Source of the DNA: Amycolatopsis anabasis
Lineage (GTDB): Bacteria > Actinomycetota > Actinomycetes > Mycobacteriales > Pseudonocardiaceae
Assembly (NCBI RefSeq): GCF_009765355.1
Contig: NZ_VTHK01000004.1
Coordinates: 186,001 to 250,000 of the forward strand
Direction of reading: 5' to 3'
Length of the DNA: 64,000 nucleotides
Shown: positions 43,968-53,974 of the stretch, in pieces
Position numbering within the stretch: the first letter of the stretch is position 1
How the letters are laid out: every line of letters starts with the position of its first letter
Notes under the pieces: model-generated
The model's database searches: none
What the model was told of the DNA's origin: nothing
What the model saw: only the letters and a program-made list of their open reading frames with translations
Program-made: the position numbers and the translations under genes

Positions 43968-44765
43968 TCAGCCGAGCCAGGGTTTGGCGATCCGGTCGTA
44001 GGTGCCGTCGTTCTGGGCCAGGTGCAGCCACTGGTTCACGAACTCCTGGAACACCACGTCCCCGCGCGGCAGCAGGTACGCCTTCTCCGCGAACGTGAAC
44101 GGCCGGTCCGGATGCACCGCGCACAGTTCCGGATGCTGTTTCGCCTGCCACCGCGTCTCGGTCGCGTCGGTGATCATCAGGTCCGCGCGGCCCGCGATGA
44201 TCTCCTCGAAGATCGTGTTGTTGTCGGGATGCCGGACGATCGTCGCGCGGTGCAGGTTCGCGTCGGCGAACTGTTCGTTGGTACCGCCCGGATTCACGAT
44301 CGCGCGCACCCCGGGCTGGTCGATCTGTTCCAGCGTCCCGAATCGCTCGGCGTTCTCGCACCGCGTGATCGGCGTCTTGCCGTCCCGCACGTACGGCGTG
44401 CTGAAGAAGGCGCGTTTGGCGCGGTCCAAGGTGACCGAGATGCCGCCCATCGCCAGATCGCACGCGCGCCCGAGATCGTCGACGAGCTTCTTCCACGTCG
44501 TCGGCACCACGGTCAGCCGGACCCCGAGCCGCTGGGCGAGATCCCCGGCCAGATCCACGTCGATCCCGCTCCACCGGCCGGTCGCCGGATCGCGATAGGT
44601 GAACGGCCGGTAGTCCCCGGTGCTGCACACCCGGATCTCGCCGCGGTGCTGCACCAGGTCGAGCCTGCTCGCCGGGCCGGGCCCGCGATCGGAAGTCGCG
44701 CCGGCCGTGCCGATCCCGAGCACGGCCAGCAACGCCAGCCCGATCGCGGCGAACTTGACTCGCAT
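43968..44765 (-). CDS. Secreted cyclohexadienyl dehydratase-like protein (PheC type)
   Basis: A 265-residue protein with a signal peptide (1-23) and a family-3 binding-protein fold. It reads much more like cyclohexadienyl (prephenate/arogenate) dehydratase PheC than an amino-acid receptor: RVCSTGDYRPFTYRDP, MGGISVTLDRAKRAFFSTPY, VRDGKTPITRC, VNPGGTNEQFADANL, HPDNNTIFEEI, MITDATETRWQ and HPELCAVHP. The glutamate after TDAT aligns with the catalytic Glu of PheC, and the substrate-carboxylate GGTNE loop is kept. It would make phenylpyruvate or phenylalanine outside the membrane. GGAGG precedes ATG 44765. Confidence 0.8.
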   Translation of the reverse strand: MRVKFAAIGLALLAVLGIGTAGATSDRGPGPASRLDLVQHRGEIRVCSTGDYRPFTYRDPATGRWSGIDVDLAGDLAQRLGVRLTVVPTTWKKLVDDLGRACDLAMGGISVTLDRAKRAFFSTPYVRDGKTPITRCENAERFGTLEQIDQPGVRAIVNPGGTNEQFADANLHRATIVRHPDNNTIFEEIIAGRADLMITDATETRWQAKQHPELCAVHPDRPFTFAEKAYLLPRGDVVFQEFVNQWLHLAQNDGTYDRIAKPWLG

Positions 44766-44832
44766 TCCCCAGCACCTCCATCGATCCGGTCCGTGATCGA
44801 AAACTATGCGCTCGGCCGGTCGTGCGGAAGGG

Positions 44833-45597
44833 TCAACTCCAGGCCGACTGGTACGCCCGCACGAGCCACGCGTTCGCCCGCGCCGCGTCCGGGCGCTCGG
44901 GCAGCGGCGAGGACGTGCTCAGCTTCTCCAGCCGCTGCTCCAGCTCGGTCGCGGCCGCCAGCGCCTCGTCCTTGGTGTGCCGCCCCTGGCGCAGGTCGCG
45001 CAGCCAGGTCAGCCAGGGCTCCGGGATGGGCAGCGTGATCCGGCCGGTCTCCAGCAGTTCCACGCCCTGGACCCCGAGCCGCACCATGTGCATGGCGAAC
45101 TTGGTGTCGAAGCCGTACTTCTCGATCAGTTCCGGCCGGTTGGTGCGCTTGCCGCGCAGGCCGAGCATGCGCTCGCGCTGGGCGCGCAGGTAGCCGCGGA
45201 ACCGGTGGGCCACCTGCCGGGAGACGATCAGTTCCGGCCGTGCCCGCAGTTCCCGGCCGAGATCGGTGAGCCGGACGATCTCCGACTCCGGCACGAACAG
45301 CGGCAGCAGCACGGTGGGGTTACCGCTCAGCGCCAGCCGCATCCACTTGCGCAACGAGTAGACGATCAGGTCCAGGTCACCCGGGCCGGAGCGGACGCCC
45401 TCGGGCTGGGTCCGGTAGAGGTACTGCTCGAACCGGCTCAGGCCGATCACGTACTCGGGCGGCTCGACGCAGATGCCCATCTCGTCGCGGTCGTCCTGCC
45501 CCCGCACGGCGGTCCCGTGCAGGCCGGAACCCACCTGGCAGCGCAGGATGGTGCCGCGCTCGGCGATGTCGGCGAACTCGGGACTGTCGTGTTTCAT
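44833..45597 (-). CDS. RlaP-type predicted nucleotidyltransferase
   Basis: A 254-residue protein with a DNA-polymerase-beta-like nucleotidyltransferase core: GSGLHGTAV (GS motif) followed by DDRDEMGI (acidic pair), then a helical C-terminal domain with LRKWMRLALSGNPTVLLPLF and KYGFDTKFAMHMVRLGVQ. This matches the RlaP family (PF10127), often linked to RNA end repair. The usual RNA ligase partner is not beside it. It lies 67 bp upstream of the PheC-like gene on the same strand. Confidence 0.82.
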   Translation of the reverse strand: MKHDSPEFADIAERGTILRCQVGSGLHGTAVRGQDDRDEMGICVEPPEYVIGLSRFEQYLYRTQPEGVRSGPGDLDLIVYSLRKWMRLALSGNPTVLLPLFVPESEIVRLTDLGRELRARPELIVSRQVAHRFRGYLRAQRERMLGLRGKRTNRPELIEKYGFDTKFAMHMVRLGVQGVELLETGRITLPIPEPWLTWLRDLRQGRHTKDEALAAATELEQRLEKLSTSSPLPERPDAARANAWLVRAYQSAWS

Positions 45598-45726
45598 ACC
45601 CGCTGTCTACTCGGGAGGGACCTGCCCGCGCAGCTGATTTTTCCACCCGGCTCAGGGTCGGAATTCCGGGTCGGCTCCGGGCCGTTCCCCGATGCCGGCG
45701 CGGGTCCGGCCGCCGAACATGGAGTC

Positions 45727-45948
45727 ATGACGAACAACGTGTTCTCCTCGGAAACCACGAAGAAGCTCCGCCGCAGTTCCAGCGACAAGATGGTCGCCGG
45801 CGTGTGCGGCGGCTGGGCCCGGCTGCTCGGCGTGGACGCCGCGATCCTGCGGATCCTGTTCGTGGCGGCCACCATCTTCGGCGTCGGCGCCCCGGTCCTG
45901 ATCTACGCGGCCTGCTGGATCCTCATGCCCGAAGCGGAAACCGCCTGA
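45727..45948 (+). CDS. PspC-domain membrane protein
   Basis: A 73-residue protein that is almost wholly a PspC domain: LRRSSSDKMVAGVCGGWARLLGV (residues 14-36) in two parts, then a transmembrane helix (about 41-68) ending WILMPEAET. PspC proteins bind membrane-stress partners. The start is ATG 45727. It is convergent with groEL, with a terminator between. Confidence 0.9.
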   Translation: MTNNVFSSETTKKLRRSSSDKMVAGVCGGWARLLGVDAAILRILFVAATIFGVGAPVLIYAACWILMPEAETA

Positions 45949-45957
45949 CCCGTGGCC

Positions 45958-45977
45958 CGGAAGTGGCGGCACTTCCG
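45958..45977. repeat. GGAAGTG-GCACTTCC mini-hairpin
   Basis: CGGAAGTGGCGGCACTTCCG: 8-bp arms and a 4-nt loop, 9 bp after the PspC stop. It resembles the arms of the 25366-25416 hairpin (GAAAGTGGCAGCACTTTC). It may terminate the pspC-like transcript with the AAAAA that follows on this strand. Confidence 0.55.
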
Positions 45978-45986
45978 AAAAAGCAG

Positions 45987-46019
45987 AAGGGCCCGGCCGC
46001 CGAAGCGGACCGGGCCCTT
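45987..46019 (-). terminator. groEL terminator
   Basis: Stem AAGGGCCCGG / CCGGGCCCTT with a 13-nt loop, 16 bp downstream of the groEL stop. Read on the minus strand it is followed within a few bases by a run of T (complement of the A tract at 45978-45982), as expected for Rho-independent termination. Confidence 0.85.
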
Positions 46020-46035
46020 GAGCCGTAACGGACTG

Positions 46036-47793
<1,758 letters not shown>

Positions 47794-47835
47794 TCACCGT
47801 CCCGACCTTCAGGCGAGCGGTCGGTGACCCCTCGC

Positions 47836-47862
47836 CTGGCACTCGACATCGCCGAGTGCCAA
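47836..47862. promoter_or_regulatory. CIRCE operator 1 (HrcA site)
   Basis: CTGGCACTC-N9-GAGTGCCAA, spacer 47845-47853, matches the CIRCE consensus TTAGCACTC-N9-GAGTGCTAA with few changes. It lies 169 bp upstream of the groEL start. Confidence 0.85.
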
Positions 47863-47870
47863 CGCCGTGT

Positions 47871-47897
47871 TTAGCACTCTCCGGGTGCGAGTGCAAG
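47871..47897. promoter_or_regulatory. CIRCE operator 2 (HrcA site)
   Basis: TTAGCACTC-N9-GAGTGCAAG, spacer 47880-47888. The left arm is a perfect match. Its start is 35 bp from the start of operator 1, and it abuts the 3' end of the kinase gene (stop 47907). Confidence 0.85.
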
Positions 47898-47906
47898 AAC
47901 CGCAGG

Positions 47907-49379
47907 TCAGCCGCCCGCGCTCGGTTTCACCGGAATGGTCCCGGGCGGCGGGCTGTTCTTCCCGGTGCCGGGCCCGTTCGACTGCGAACCGCCGGGCCCG
48001 ACCGGGATCTCCGGCGCGGGACTGCTCGGCGCGGACGGCGAATCGCTGCCGCCGGAGAACAGGAAGATCGCGCCGACGATCGCGCCGGCCACCACGAGGA
48101 TGCCGAGCGCGATCCAGATCCACTTCGCGCCCGAGCTCTTGTTCTGGGAGAACGCCGCGGAACCGCTCGCGGGCATCGGCGGGCGCACCCGCACCGGATC
48201 GCCGGGCGGGCCGTAACCGGGCGGCGGGCCGTACCCCGGCGCGCCGCCGGGCGGGGGCGTGCCCAGGCCCTGCGGCGGCGGGCCGTAACCGGGCGGGGGC
48301 GCCTGCGGCGGGTAGCCCGGGGGCGGCCCGCCGTAGCCGGGTGGCGGGCCTTGGGGCTGCCCCTGCGGCGGGGTGCCCGGAGGCGGTCCCTGCTGTCCCG
48401 GTCCTTGCTGCCCGTACCCGGGCGGTGGCTGCTGTCCGAACGGCTGCATCTGGCCCCCCTCTCCGCGCTGGGCACCCGCCTGGTGCCCGGCCGCCATCGC
48501 GGCGGCTGGTCCGGCGCCCGAGCCCGGCGGGCGCTCCGCCGGACCGAGCGACTGCCGCGCCGCGGTGACCAGCGCCACGCAGTTCTCGTAACGTTCCGTG
48601 GGATTCTTCGCCATGCCCTTGCGCACGACGTCGTCGATGGCGGGCGGCAGGTTGACCGCGCGCGACACCGCGGGCGGCTCGCCGCCGAGGTGCCCCTTGA
48701 TCACCGTGGGCACGTCGCCCTTGAACGGCGGGCTGCCGGTCAGGCAGGCGTAGAGCACGCAGGCCAGGGCGTACTGGTCGGTGCGGCCGTCCAGCGGTTC
48801 GCCGCGCAGGTGCTCGGGCGCGGCGTAGGTCGGCGAGCCCAGGAAGTCGCCGCCCCGGGTGCGGTGCCCGGTGGCGCCCCGGCGGGTCAGCCCGAAATCG
48901 GCGACGTAGACGTGCTCGCGGGCCGACTCCCGGCTGGTCACCAGCACGTTGGCCGGTTTGACGTCGAGGTGCACCAGCCCCCGGTTGTGCAGGCTGTCCA
49001 GCGCGTCCGCGACCTGCTCGAGCAGTTTCAGGGCGCGGTCGGGCGCCATCGGGCCGCCGGAGATGAGGCTGGCCAGATCGGCCCCGTCGACGAGCCGCAT
49101 GGCGATGTACAACATGCCGTCCAGCTCGCCGAAGTCGTAGAGCGGGACGACGTTCGCGTGATCGATCGCGGAGGTGTTGCGGGCCTCGTCGACGAATCTC
49201 TCGCGGAACTCGGCATCCGCACCGAGGTGCTCGCCGATGACCTTCAGCGCCACCTTGCGTCCGAGCCGCACGTCGGTGGCCTTGTACATCACGCTCATGC
49301 CGCCCTTGCCGAGCACACCGTCAATGCGGTAGTTGCCCAACCGGCGACCGGTGAGGTCCCCCGACACATCGCCTGTCAC
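47907..49379 (-). CDS. Membrane Ser/Thr protein kinase (PknB family)
   Basis: A 490-residue kinase. The kinase domain (about 16-275) has the glycine loop LGKGGMSVMYKA, VALKV lysine, catalytic HLDVKPANVL, DFG and SPTYAAPE. The catalytic loop has leucine instead of arginine before Asp (HLD), so it is a non-RD kinase. A proline/glycine/glutamine-rich juxtamembrane stretch (about 290-400) with PPPGYG repeats leads to one transmembrane helix (about 421-444) and a short extracellular proline-rich tail without PASTA domains. Located just upstream of groEL on the same strand, but with CIRCE sites between. Confidence 0.92.
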   Translation of the reverse strand: MTGDVSGDLTGRRLGNYRIDGVLGKGGMSVMYKATDVRLGRKVALKVIGEHLGADAEFRERFVDEARNTSAIDHANVVPLYDFGELDGMLYIAMRLVDGADLASLISGGPMAPDRALKLLEQVADALDSLHNRGLVHLDVKPANVLVTSRESAREHVYVADFGLTRRGATGHRTRGGDFLGSPTYAAPEHLRGEPLDGRTDQYALACVLYACLTGSPPFKGDVPTVIKGHLGGEPPAVSRAVNLPPAIDDVVRKGMAKNPTERYENCVALVTAARQSLGPAERPPGSGAGPAAAMAAGHQAGAQRGEGGQMQPFGQQPPPGYGQQGPGQQGPPPGTPPQGQPQGPPPGYGGPPPGYPPQAPPPGYGPPPQGLGTPPPGGAPGYGPPPGYGPPGDPVRVRPPMPASGSAAFSQNKSSGAKWIWIALGILVVAGAIVGAIFLFSGGSDSPSAPSSPAPEIPVGPGGSQSNGPGTGKNSPPPGTIPVKPSAGG

Positions 49380-49458
49380 GCAGCGCAGCCTAACGCCCTG
49401 GATTCCGCACCCGTCGCCGGTTCTGCCAAGAGCCGCTTCCCGTTACGGAAATGTCGAA

Positions 49459-49662
49459 CTACACCTTGCGGACGTCGGCCGCCTGACTCCGCCCGTCCCG
49501 GCCCGCCTGGACCTCGAACTCGACGCGGTCGCCCTCGTCCAAGGTGCGGAAGCCGTCCGACTGGATGGCCGAATAGTGCACGAAGACGTCCGGGCCCTCC
49601 GGGGACGCGATGAACCCGTAGCCCTTTTCCGAGTTGAACCACTTGACCGTGCCGACCGCCAC
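49459..49662 (-). CDS. Cold-shock protein (CspA family)
   Basis: A 67-residue single cold-shock domain that binds single-stranded nucleic acids. RNP1 is KGYGFI and RNP2 is VFVHY; the head is [19 protein letters not shown] 49662 has AAGGAGGG at 6-nt spacing; the frame extends to 49689 but the additional residues are not family-like. Located 80 bp upstream of the kinase gene. Confidence 0.95.
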   Translation of the reverse strand: MAVGTVKWFNSEKGYGFIASPEGPDVFVHYSAIQSDGFRTLDEGDRVEFEVQAGRDGRSQAADVRKV

Positions 49663-49775
49663 GGCGCCCTCCTTGCTGCCGACCAGCACGCTGGCAGGTA
49701 CGCTCCACCAGCGTTTTTAGCTCCGATCACGCTACCGGAACCAGGCGGCCGGGCAATGCCCAATTCGCGGGCAAA

Positions 49776-50390
49776 TCACCCTGCTTTACGCGATTGGACC
49801 AGCAGTGTCCCCGGGCCGGCGAAATCGAGCGCGAGCCCTTCCCCGGTGCGGACCGACTGGGGCCCGGACGGGTCGATCGCCCGCAGCCGGCACTGCAGGG
49901 TGTCCGGGTAGGCGAGCAGGTACGGCGGCCGGACGGTGATCACCTCGCCCGCCGACAACGTGAACGCGTCGACCGGACCGGCGCAGGCCAGCACCAGCGG
50001 GCCGACCCCGCTGTAGTGCTCGAGGAAACCCGCGTCGCCGCCGAACAGCGTCTGCAGGCCGGGCCAGCCGTGGTCCGCGCGGACCGTGGACGGGCGGGCG
50101 AGGAACGCGTTCTTCGCCACGCACCAGCCGGTCGAGCCGTCGAACTCGAGCGGATACACGTCCCCGGCGCTGTTCGGCGCGAGGTCGATCCAGCCGCCCT
50201 CGGCCGGGGCGGTGAACACCGTGGGCGCGCCCTTGCCGTGGGAACGCAGCCCGCCCCGGGTCATCGGGGCCTCGACGATTCCGAAACTGCTCGCCAGCAT
50301 GGTGTCCGCACCGGCCTGCACCGCTTCGCCGGGCGAGAGCACCACACGCGCCACCCCGAAGGCGGGCGTGTGGCGGGTGTGCACCTCCAC
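49776..50390 (-). CDS. AIM24-family protein 1
   Basis: A 204-residue beta-rich protein of the AIM24 family (DUF124): MEVHTRHTPAFGVARVVLSPGE at the head and GWCVAKNAFLA, GEGLALDFAGPGTLLVQSR late. The function in bacteria is unknown. It follows the second AIM24 gene by 9 bp with AGGAG before GTG 50390, so the pair is translated together. It is a tandem paralogue and more divergent than its neighbour, lacking the FISTY-like segment. Confidence 0.87.
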   Translation of the reverse strand: MEVHTRHTPAFGVARVVLSPGEAVQAGADTMLASSFGIVEAPMTRGGLRSHGKGAPTVFTAPAEGGWIDLAPNSAGDVYPLEFDGSTGWCVAKNAFLARPSTVRADHGWPGLQTLFGGDAGFLEHYSGVGPLVLACAGPVDAFTLSAGEVITVRPPYLLAYPDTLQCRLRAIDPSGPQSVRTGEGLALDFAGPGTLLVQSRKAG

Positions 50391-50399
50391 GCGCCGCTC

Positions 50400-51077
50400 C
50401 TACCGCGACGGCACCTGGGCGATCACCCAGGCGGCCAGGGCCGAGGGGTTGCGGGTCTGGGTGAGCACCTGGCCCGGTCCGGCGAAGTCGAACACCAGGC
50501 CCTCCCCGCTCTTGAGCGACTGGATGACCCCCGAGGCGACCTTGCGGGTCTGCGACTGCACGGTGTCGGCGTAGGCGACCACGTGCCCGGAGTCGATGGT
50601 GATCATCTCGCCGGCCTGCAGGGTCACCGTCTCCAGCGCGCCGTAGCAGGCCACCACCAGTTGCCCCTGCCCGGTCGCGTGGGTGAGGAAGCCGCCCTCG
50701 CCGCCGAAGAGCTTGCCGAAACCGCCCCAGCGGGTCTCGGTCTGCACGCCATGCGAGGACGCCAGCCAGGAGCCCCGGGTGACGCACCAGCCGGTGCGGC
50801 CGTCCAGGTTGATCACCTGGATGTCGCCGGGCAGGTTCGCGGCCACGTCGACCCAGCCGCCGTTCTGCGGGGCGGTGTAGGTGGAGATGAAGAACGATTC
50901 CCCGGACAGGAACGCGCGGCCGAGGCCCTTCATGATCCCGCCCTGCGACTGCGCCTGGACGTGCATGCCGTAGCTGGTGGCGGCCATCGCCCCGGCTTCG
51001 ACCTGAGCCGGCTCGCCGGGTGCCAGCAGCAGCCTGGCCACGGCGAAGGCGGGCTGGTGGCGGACTTGAACCTGCAT
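50400..51077 (-). CDS. AIM24-family protein 2
   Basis: A 225-residue AIM24 (DUF124) protein: QVQVRHQPAFAVARLLLAPG, MVAA-like AGAMAATSYGM, GGIMKGLGRAFLSGESFF, and a C-terminal SGEGLVFDFAGPGQVLTQTR. It has the full set of family repeats. GGGGAG lies 5 nt before ATG 51077. First gene of a two-gene operon divergent from moeA (75 bp apart). Confidence 0.9.
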   Translation of the reverse strand: MQVQVRHQPAFAVARLLLAPGEPAQVEAGAMAATSYGMHVQAQSQGGIMKGLGRAFLSGESFFISTYTAPQNGGWVDVAANLPGDIQVINLDGRTGWCVTRGSWLASSHGVQTETRWGGFGKLFGGEGGFLTHATGQGQLVVACYGALETVTLQAGEMITIDSGHVVAYADTVQSQTRKVASGVIQSLKSGEGLVFDFAGPGQVLTQTRNPSALAAWVIAQVPSR

Positions 51078-51152
51078 GAAATCTCCCCATGAAAGCTGCG
51101 ACCGGGCGGGGAGAGTCTTGCACGAGCCGGGACGCGAGGGAGGATGGTCCGC

Positions 51153-52358
51153 GTGATCTCCGTCGACGACTACCGCGCCACGGTCACCGCCCTGCTCGGG
51201 ACGGCCGCACCGACGATCCGCCCGCTGGCCGAGTGCGCGGGACTCGTGCTGTCCGCGGACGTGCCCGCGGGCGTTTCCCTGCCGCCCTTCGACAACTCGG
51301 CGATGGACGGCTACGCGGTCCGCTCGGTGGACGTGGTGGAGGCGACCGCCGAGCGCGCGGTCGAACTGCCGGTCGCCGAGGACATCCCGGCGGGCCGGAC
51401 CGACGTGCCGGTGCTGCTGCCCGGCACCGCGCACCGGATCATGACCGGCGCCCCGCTGCCGACCGGCGCGGACAGCGTGGTCATGGTGGAGCACACCGAC
51501 GGCGGCACCGAGCGGGTCCGCATCCACGCGCCCGCCACGCCCGGCCAGCACGTGCGGCGCACCGGCGAGGACGTCGCGCAGGGCACGGTCGCGCTGGCCA
51601 AGGGCAGCGTGCTGGGGCCCGCGCAGCTCGGCCTGGCCGCCGCGGTCGGCCTGGACCGGCTGACCGTGCACGCCCCGCCGCGCGTCCTGGTGGTCTCCAC
51701 CGGTTCGGAACTGGTGACCCCGCCGGACGAACTGCGCCCGGGCCAGATCTACGAGTCGAACAGCGTGATGCTCGCGGCCGCGATCCGTGCCCTGGGCTGC
51801 CCGGTGGAGATCGTGCGCAGCGTCGCCGACGACGTTCCCCAGTTCCGGGCGGCGATCGAGCCGCGGCTGGCCGAAACCGATCTCGTGGTGACCTCGGGCG
51901 GGGTCAGCGCCGGGGCGTACGAGGTGGTGAAGGACGCGTTGACCGGCGCCGGGGTGACCTTCGCCAAGGTGGCCATGCAGCCCGGCGGGCCGCAGGGCTG
52001 CGGGCGCTGGCACGGGGTGCCGGTGGTGACCCTGCCCGGCAATCCGGTGAGCGTGCTGGTGTCGTTCGAGGCGTTCCTGCGGCCCGCCCTGCTCGCCGCG
52101 CTCGGGTACGCCGAGACCGACCGGCGCCAGGCGCGGGCCCGGCTGACCGAGTCGCTGCGTTCCCCGGCCGGGCGGCGCCAGTTCCGGCGCGGGTTCTACT
52201 GGCAGGCCGAGGGCCAGGTCACCGGCGAGGTGGGGCCGCGCGGCGGTCCCGGTTCGCACCTGCTCGCCGCGTTCACCCAGGCGAACTGCCTGATCGTGCT
52301 GCCCGAGGAGGTCACCGAGGCGGCCGCGGGCGCCGAGGTCTCCGTGCTGCTGCTGTGA
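51153..52358 (+). CDS. moeA: Molybdopterin molybdotransferase MoeA
   Basis: A 401-residue enzyme that inserts molybdate into adenylylated molybdopterin, the last cofactor step, using the product of the MoaB/Mog domain. Motifs: FDNSAMDGYAVR, IMTGAPLPTGADSVVMVEHT, GSELVTPPDEL, YESNSVMLAAAIRALG, VTSGGVSAGAYEVVKDAL and LPGNPVSVLVSFE. GTG 51153 has GAGGGAGG 9 nt upstream; ATG 51144 abuts the same site and is less likely. Matches moeA2 in the mycobacterial psd-pssA block. Confidence 0.93.
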   Translation: MISVDDYRATVTALLGTAAPTIRPLAECAGLVLSADVPAGVSLPPFDNSAMDGYAVRSVDVVEATAERAVELPVAEDIPAGRTDVPVLLPGTAHRIMTGAPLPTGADSVVMVEHTDGGTERVRIHAPATPGQHVRRTGEDVAQGTVALAKGSVLGPAQLGLAAAVGLDRLTVHAPPRVLVVSTGSELVTPPDELRPGQIYESNSVMLAAAIRALGCPVEIVRSVADDVPQFRAAIEPRLAETDLVVTSGGVSAGAYEVVKDALTGAGVTFAKVAMQPGGPQGCGRWHGVPVVTLPGNPVSVLVSFEAFLRPALLAALGYAETDRRQARARLTESLRSPAGRRQFRRGFYWQAEGQVTGEVGPRGGPGSHLLAAFTQANCLIVLPEEVTEAAAGAEVSVLLL

Positions 52359-52370
52359 CCGAACTGGGTG

Positions 52371-52418
52371 GGTCGTGAGTGTTCACGCCGGTTAGAACCG
52401 GTCTGGCCACTCACGACC
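52371..52418. repeat. Dispersed palindrome, copy 4
   Basis: 48 bp starting 12 bp after the moeA stop. Arms GGTCGTGAGTG and CACTCACGACC (allowing offset), centre CCGGTTAGAACCGG identical to copy 3. Likely a terminator-like hairpin for moeA. Confidence 0.75.
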
Positions 52419-52495
52419 CCCGAGACTCGGGGAGCCGGAGAATCCGGGGAATTCCCCGAGGGCGGCCGCGGGGACGCGGCCGTAGCCTGGCGGCC

Positions 52496-52768
52496 ATGGG
52501 TATCTTCTCGTGGATCATCTTCGGGGCGCTGGCCGGCTGGGTGGCCAACCTGATCGCCGGTGGCCCGGATCGGCGCCGGGGCTGCCTGTACAGCGTGCTG
52601 GTCGGCGTGGTGGGCGCCGCGCTCGGCGGGTTCGTCTACCGGCTCGCGACCGGCCAGAGCAGGTCCTTCGAATTCGACTTCCCGAGCTTCGGGGTCGCCG
52701 TGCTCGGCGCGATCCTGCTGCTTGCCGTGCTCAGGCTGGTGAGCGGCCGTTCGCGCGACCGTTCTTGA
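52496..52768 (+). CDS. GlsB/YeaQ/YmgE-family membrane protein
   Basis: A 90-residue membrane protein with about three transmembrane segments and the GALAGWVANLIAGG and GVVGAALGGFVYRLA glycine-zipper motifs of the transglycosylase-associated family, linked to stress responses. ATG 52496 follows TAGCCT (52483-52488) by 7 nt, so the transcript is probably leaderless. Confidence 0.85.
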   Translation: MGIFSWIIFGALAGWVANLIAGGPDRRRGCLYSVLVGVVGAALGGFVYRLATGQSRSFEFDFPSFGVAVLGAILLLAVLRLVSGRSRDRS

Positions 52769-52919
52769 CCTTTTCCGCACGCGCCGTCCGGACGATCCGC
52801 ACCGCGGTCGCCGGATCGACCAGCACCGGCAGGGGGACGTCGAGAATCTCCTGCCGCCAGGCCGCGAACAGCAGCATGAGCCGGTCCCCGCGCCGCGTAG
52901 CCGTGGCTGGCATGACCAT
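52731..52919 (-). CDS. Small protein of unknown function (62 aa)
   Basis: A 62-residue protein with an amphipathic central part (LMLLFAAWRQEILDVPLPVL) and a basic tail. AGAGAGGAAT precedes two possible starts, ATG 52919 and ATG 52913. Its 3' end overlaps the convergent GlsB-type gene by 38 bp. No domain recognised; kept because start signals and residue composition look coding. Confidence 0.45.
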   Translation of the reverse strand: MVMPATATRRGDRLMLLFAAWRQEILDVPLPVLVDPATAVRIVRTARAEKVKNGRANGRSPA

Positions 52920-53049
52920 ATTCCTCTCTGCGGTTACTACGCAGTGAATCGACTTCGATCACCGTCCGTTAGCGCAGCCTCCGCGGGTGGGGGATACCCG
53001 CTCGGGGGAGTTCGCACACCTACCCCGTAAGGACTTCCGTGCGAGCGCA

Positions 53050-53065
53050 GTCACACGGGTGTGAC
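53050..53065. promoter_or_regulatory. Palindrome GTCACAC-GG-GTGTGAC upstream of psd
   Basis: A 16-bp inverted repeat with 7-bp arms in the intergenic region (52920-53231) before psd. Possible operator for psd-pssA; the binding protein is unknown. Confidence 0.35.
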
Positions 53066-53231
53066 CGCTCAAGGGGAGCACCGCGTTCCGCGTGGGGAAC
53101 GCGGGGCGGCACCGCGGCGGACCGGAGCCCAGTGACCACGGAGGGGGATGCTGGGCTCCGGCCCGTTCACCCGGGCGGTAGCGTGGGGTCGCACCGAGCA
53201 CCTTCCACGAACCACGGGAACCCCCGATCAG

Positions 53232-53930
53232 ATGAGCGCGAGTAATCCCATCGCCCACGCCGTCAAGCTCGCCCGCGAAACCCTGCCCCCCATGCACCCG
53301 GCCGGCCGGCCGTTCGTGCTCGGCGGGATCGCCGGCACGCTGGTGCTGCGCAGGCTCTCCAAGCCGCTGGGCGCCGCCGCCGCGCTCGCCACCGTCGCGA
53401 CCGCCGCGTTCTTCCGCGAGCCGCGCCGGGTCCCGCCCGCCCGGTCCGGGCTGGTCGTCGCGGCCGCCGACGGGCTGGTCTCCCTCATCGAGGAGGCCGC
53501 TCCCCCGCCCGAACTCGGGCTGCCCGCCGAACCGCGCACCCGGATCAGCGTCTTCCTGTCCGTCTTCGACGTGCACGTGCAGCGCCTCCCGGTGAGCGGG
53601 CTGATCGAGCGGATCGCCTACCGCCCCGGCAAGTTCCTCTCCGCCGATCTGGACAAGGCCAGCGAGGACAACGAGCGCAACTCGGTCCTGCTGCGCACCG
53701 AGGACGGCCAGGAACTGGTGGTCGTCCAGATCGCCGGCCTGGTCGCCCGCCGGATCGTCTGCCAGGTCAGCGAGGGCGAGAAGGCCGAGGTCGGCGCGAC
53801 CTACGGCCTGATCCGCTTCGGCTCCCGGGTGGACGTCTACCTGCCGCCGGGCAGCAGGGTGCTGGTGAGCAAGGGGCAGCGCACGATCGGCGGCGAGACG
53901 CCGCTGGCCGAACGTAAGGTCCAGTCGTGA
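53232..53930 (+). CDS. psd: Phosphatidylserine decarboxylase
   Basis: A 232-residue proenzyme that makes phosphatidylethanolamine. After an N-terminal hydrophobic region come FFREPRR, AAADGLV, VFLSVFDVHVQRLP (catalytic His region), and GLIRFGSRVDVYLP, where cleavage at Gly-Ser makes the pyruvoyl cofactor (FGSR instead of LGST, as in the short actinobacterial type). Followed by pssA, which makes its substrate. Confidence 0.93.
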   Translation: MSASNPIAHAVKLARETLPPMHPAGRPFVLGGIAGTLVLRRLSKPLGAAAALATVATAAFFREPRRVPPARSGLVVAAADGLVSLIEEAAPPPELGLPAEPRTRISVFLSVFDVHVQRLPVSGLIERIAYRPGKFLSADLDKASEDNERNSVLLRTEDGQELVVVQIAGLVARRIVCQVSEGEKAEVGATYGLIRFGSRVDVYLPPGSRVLVSKGQRTIGGETPLAERKVQS

Positions 53931-53974
53931 GTCGCGGCGCTCGAGTCGACCACAGCGCGCGCCCCGGCCGACAG

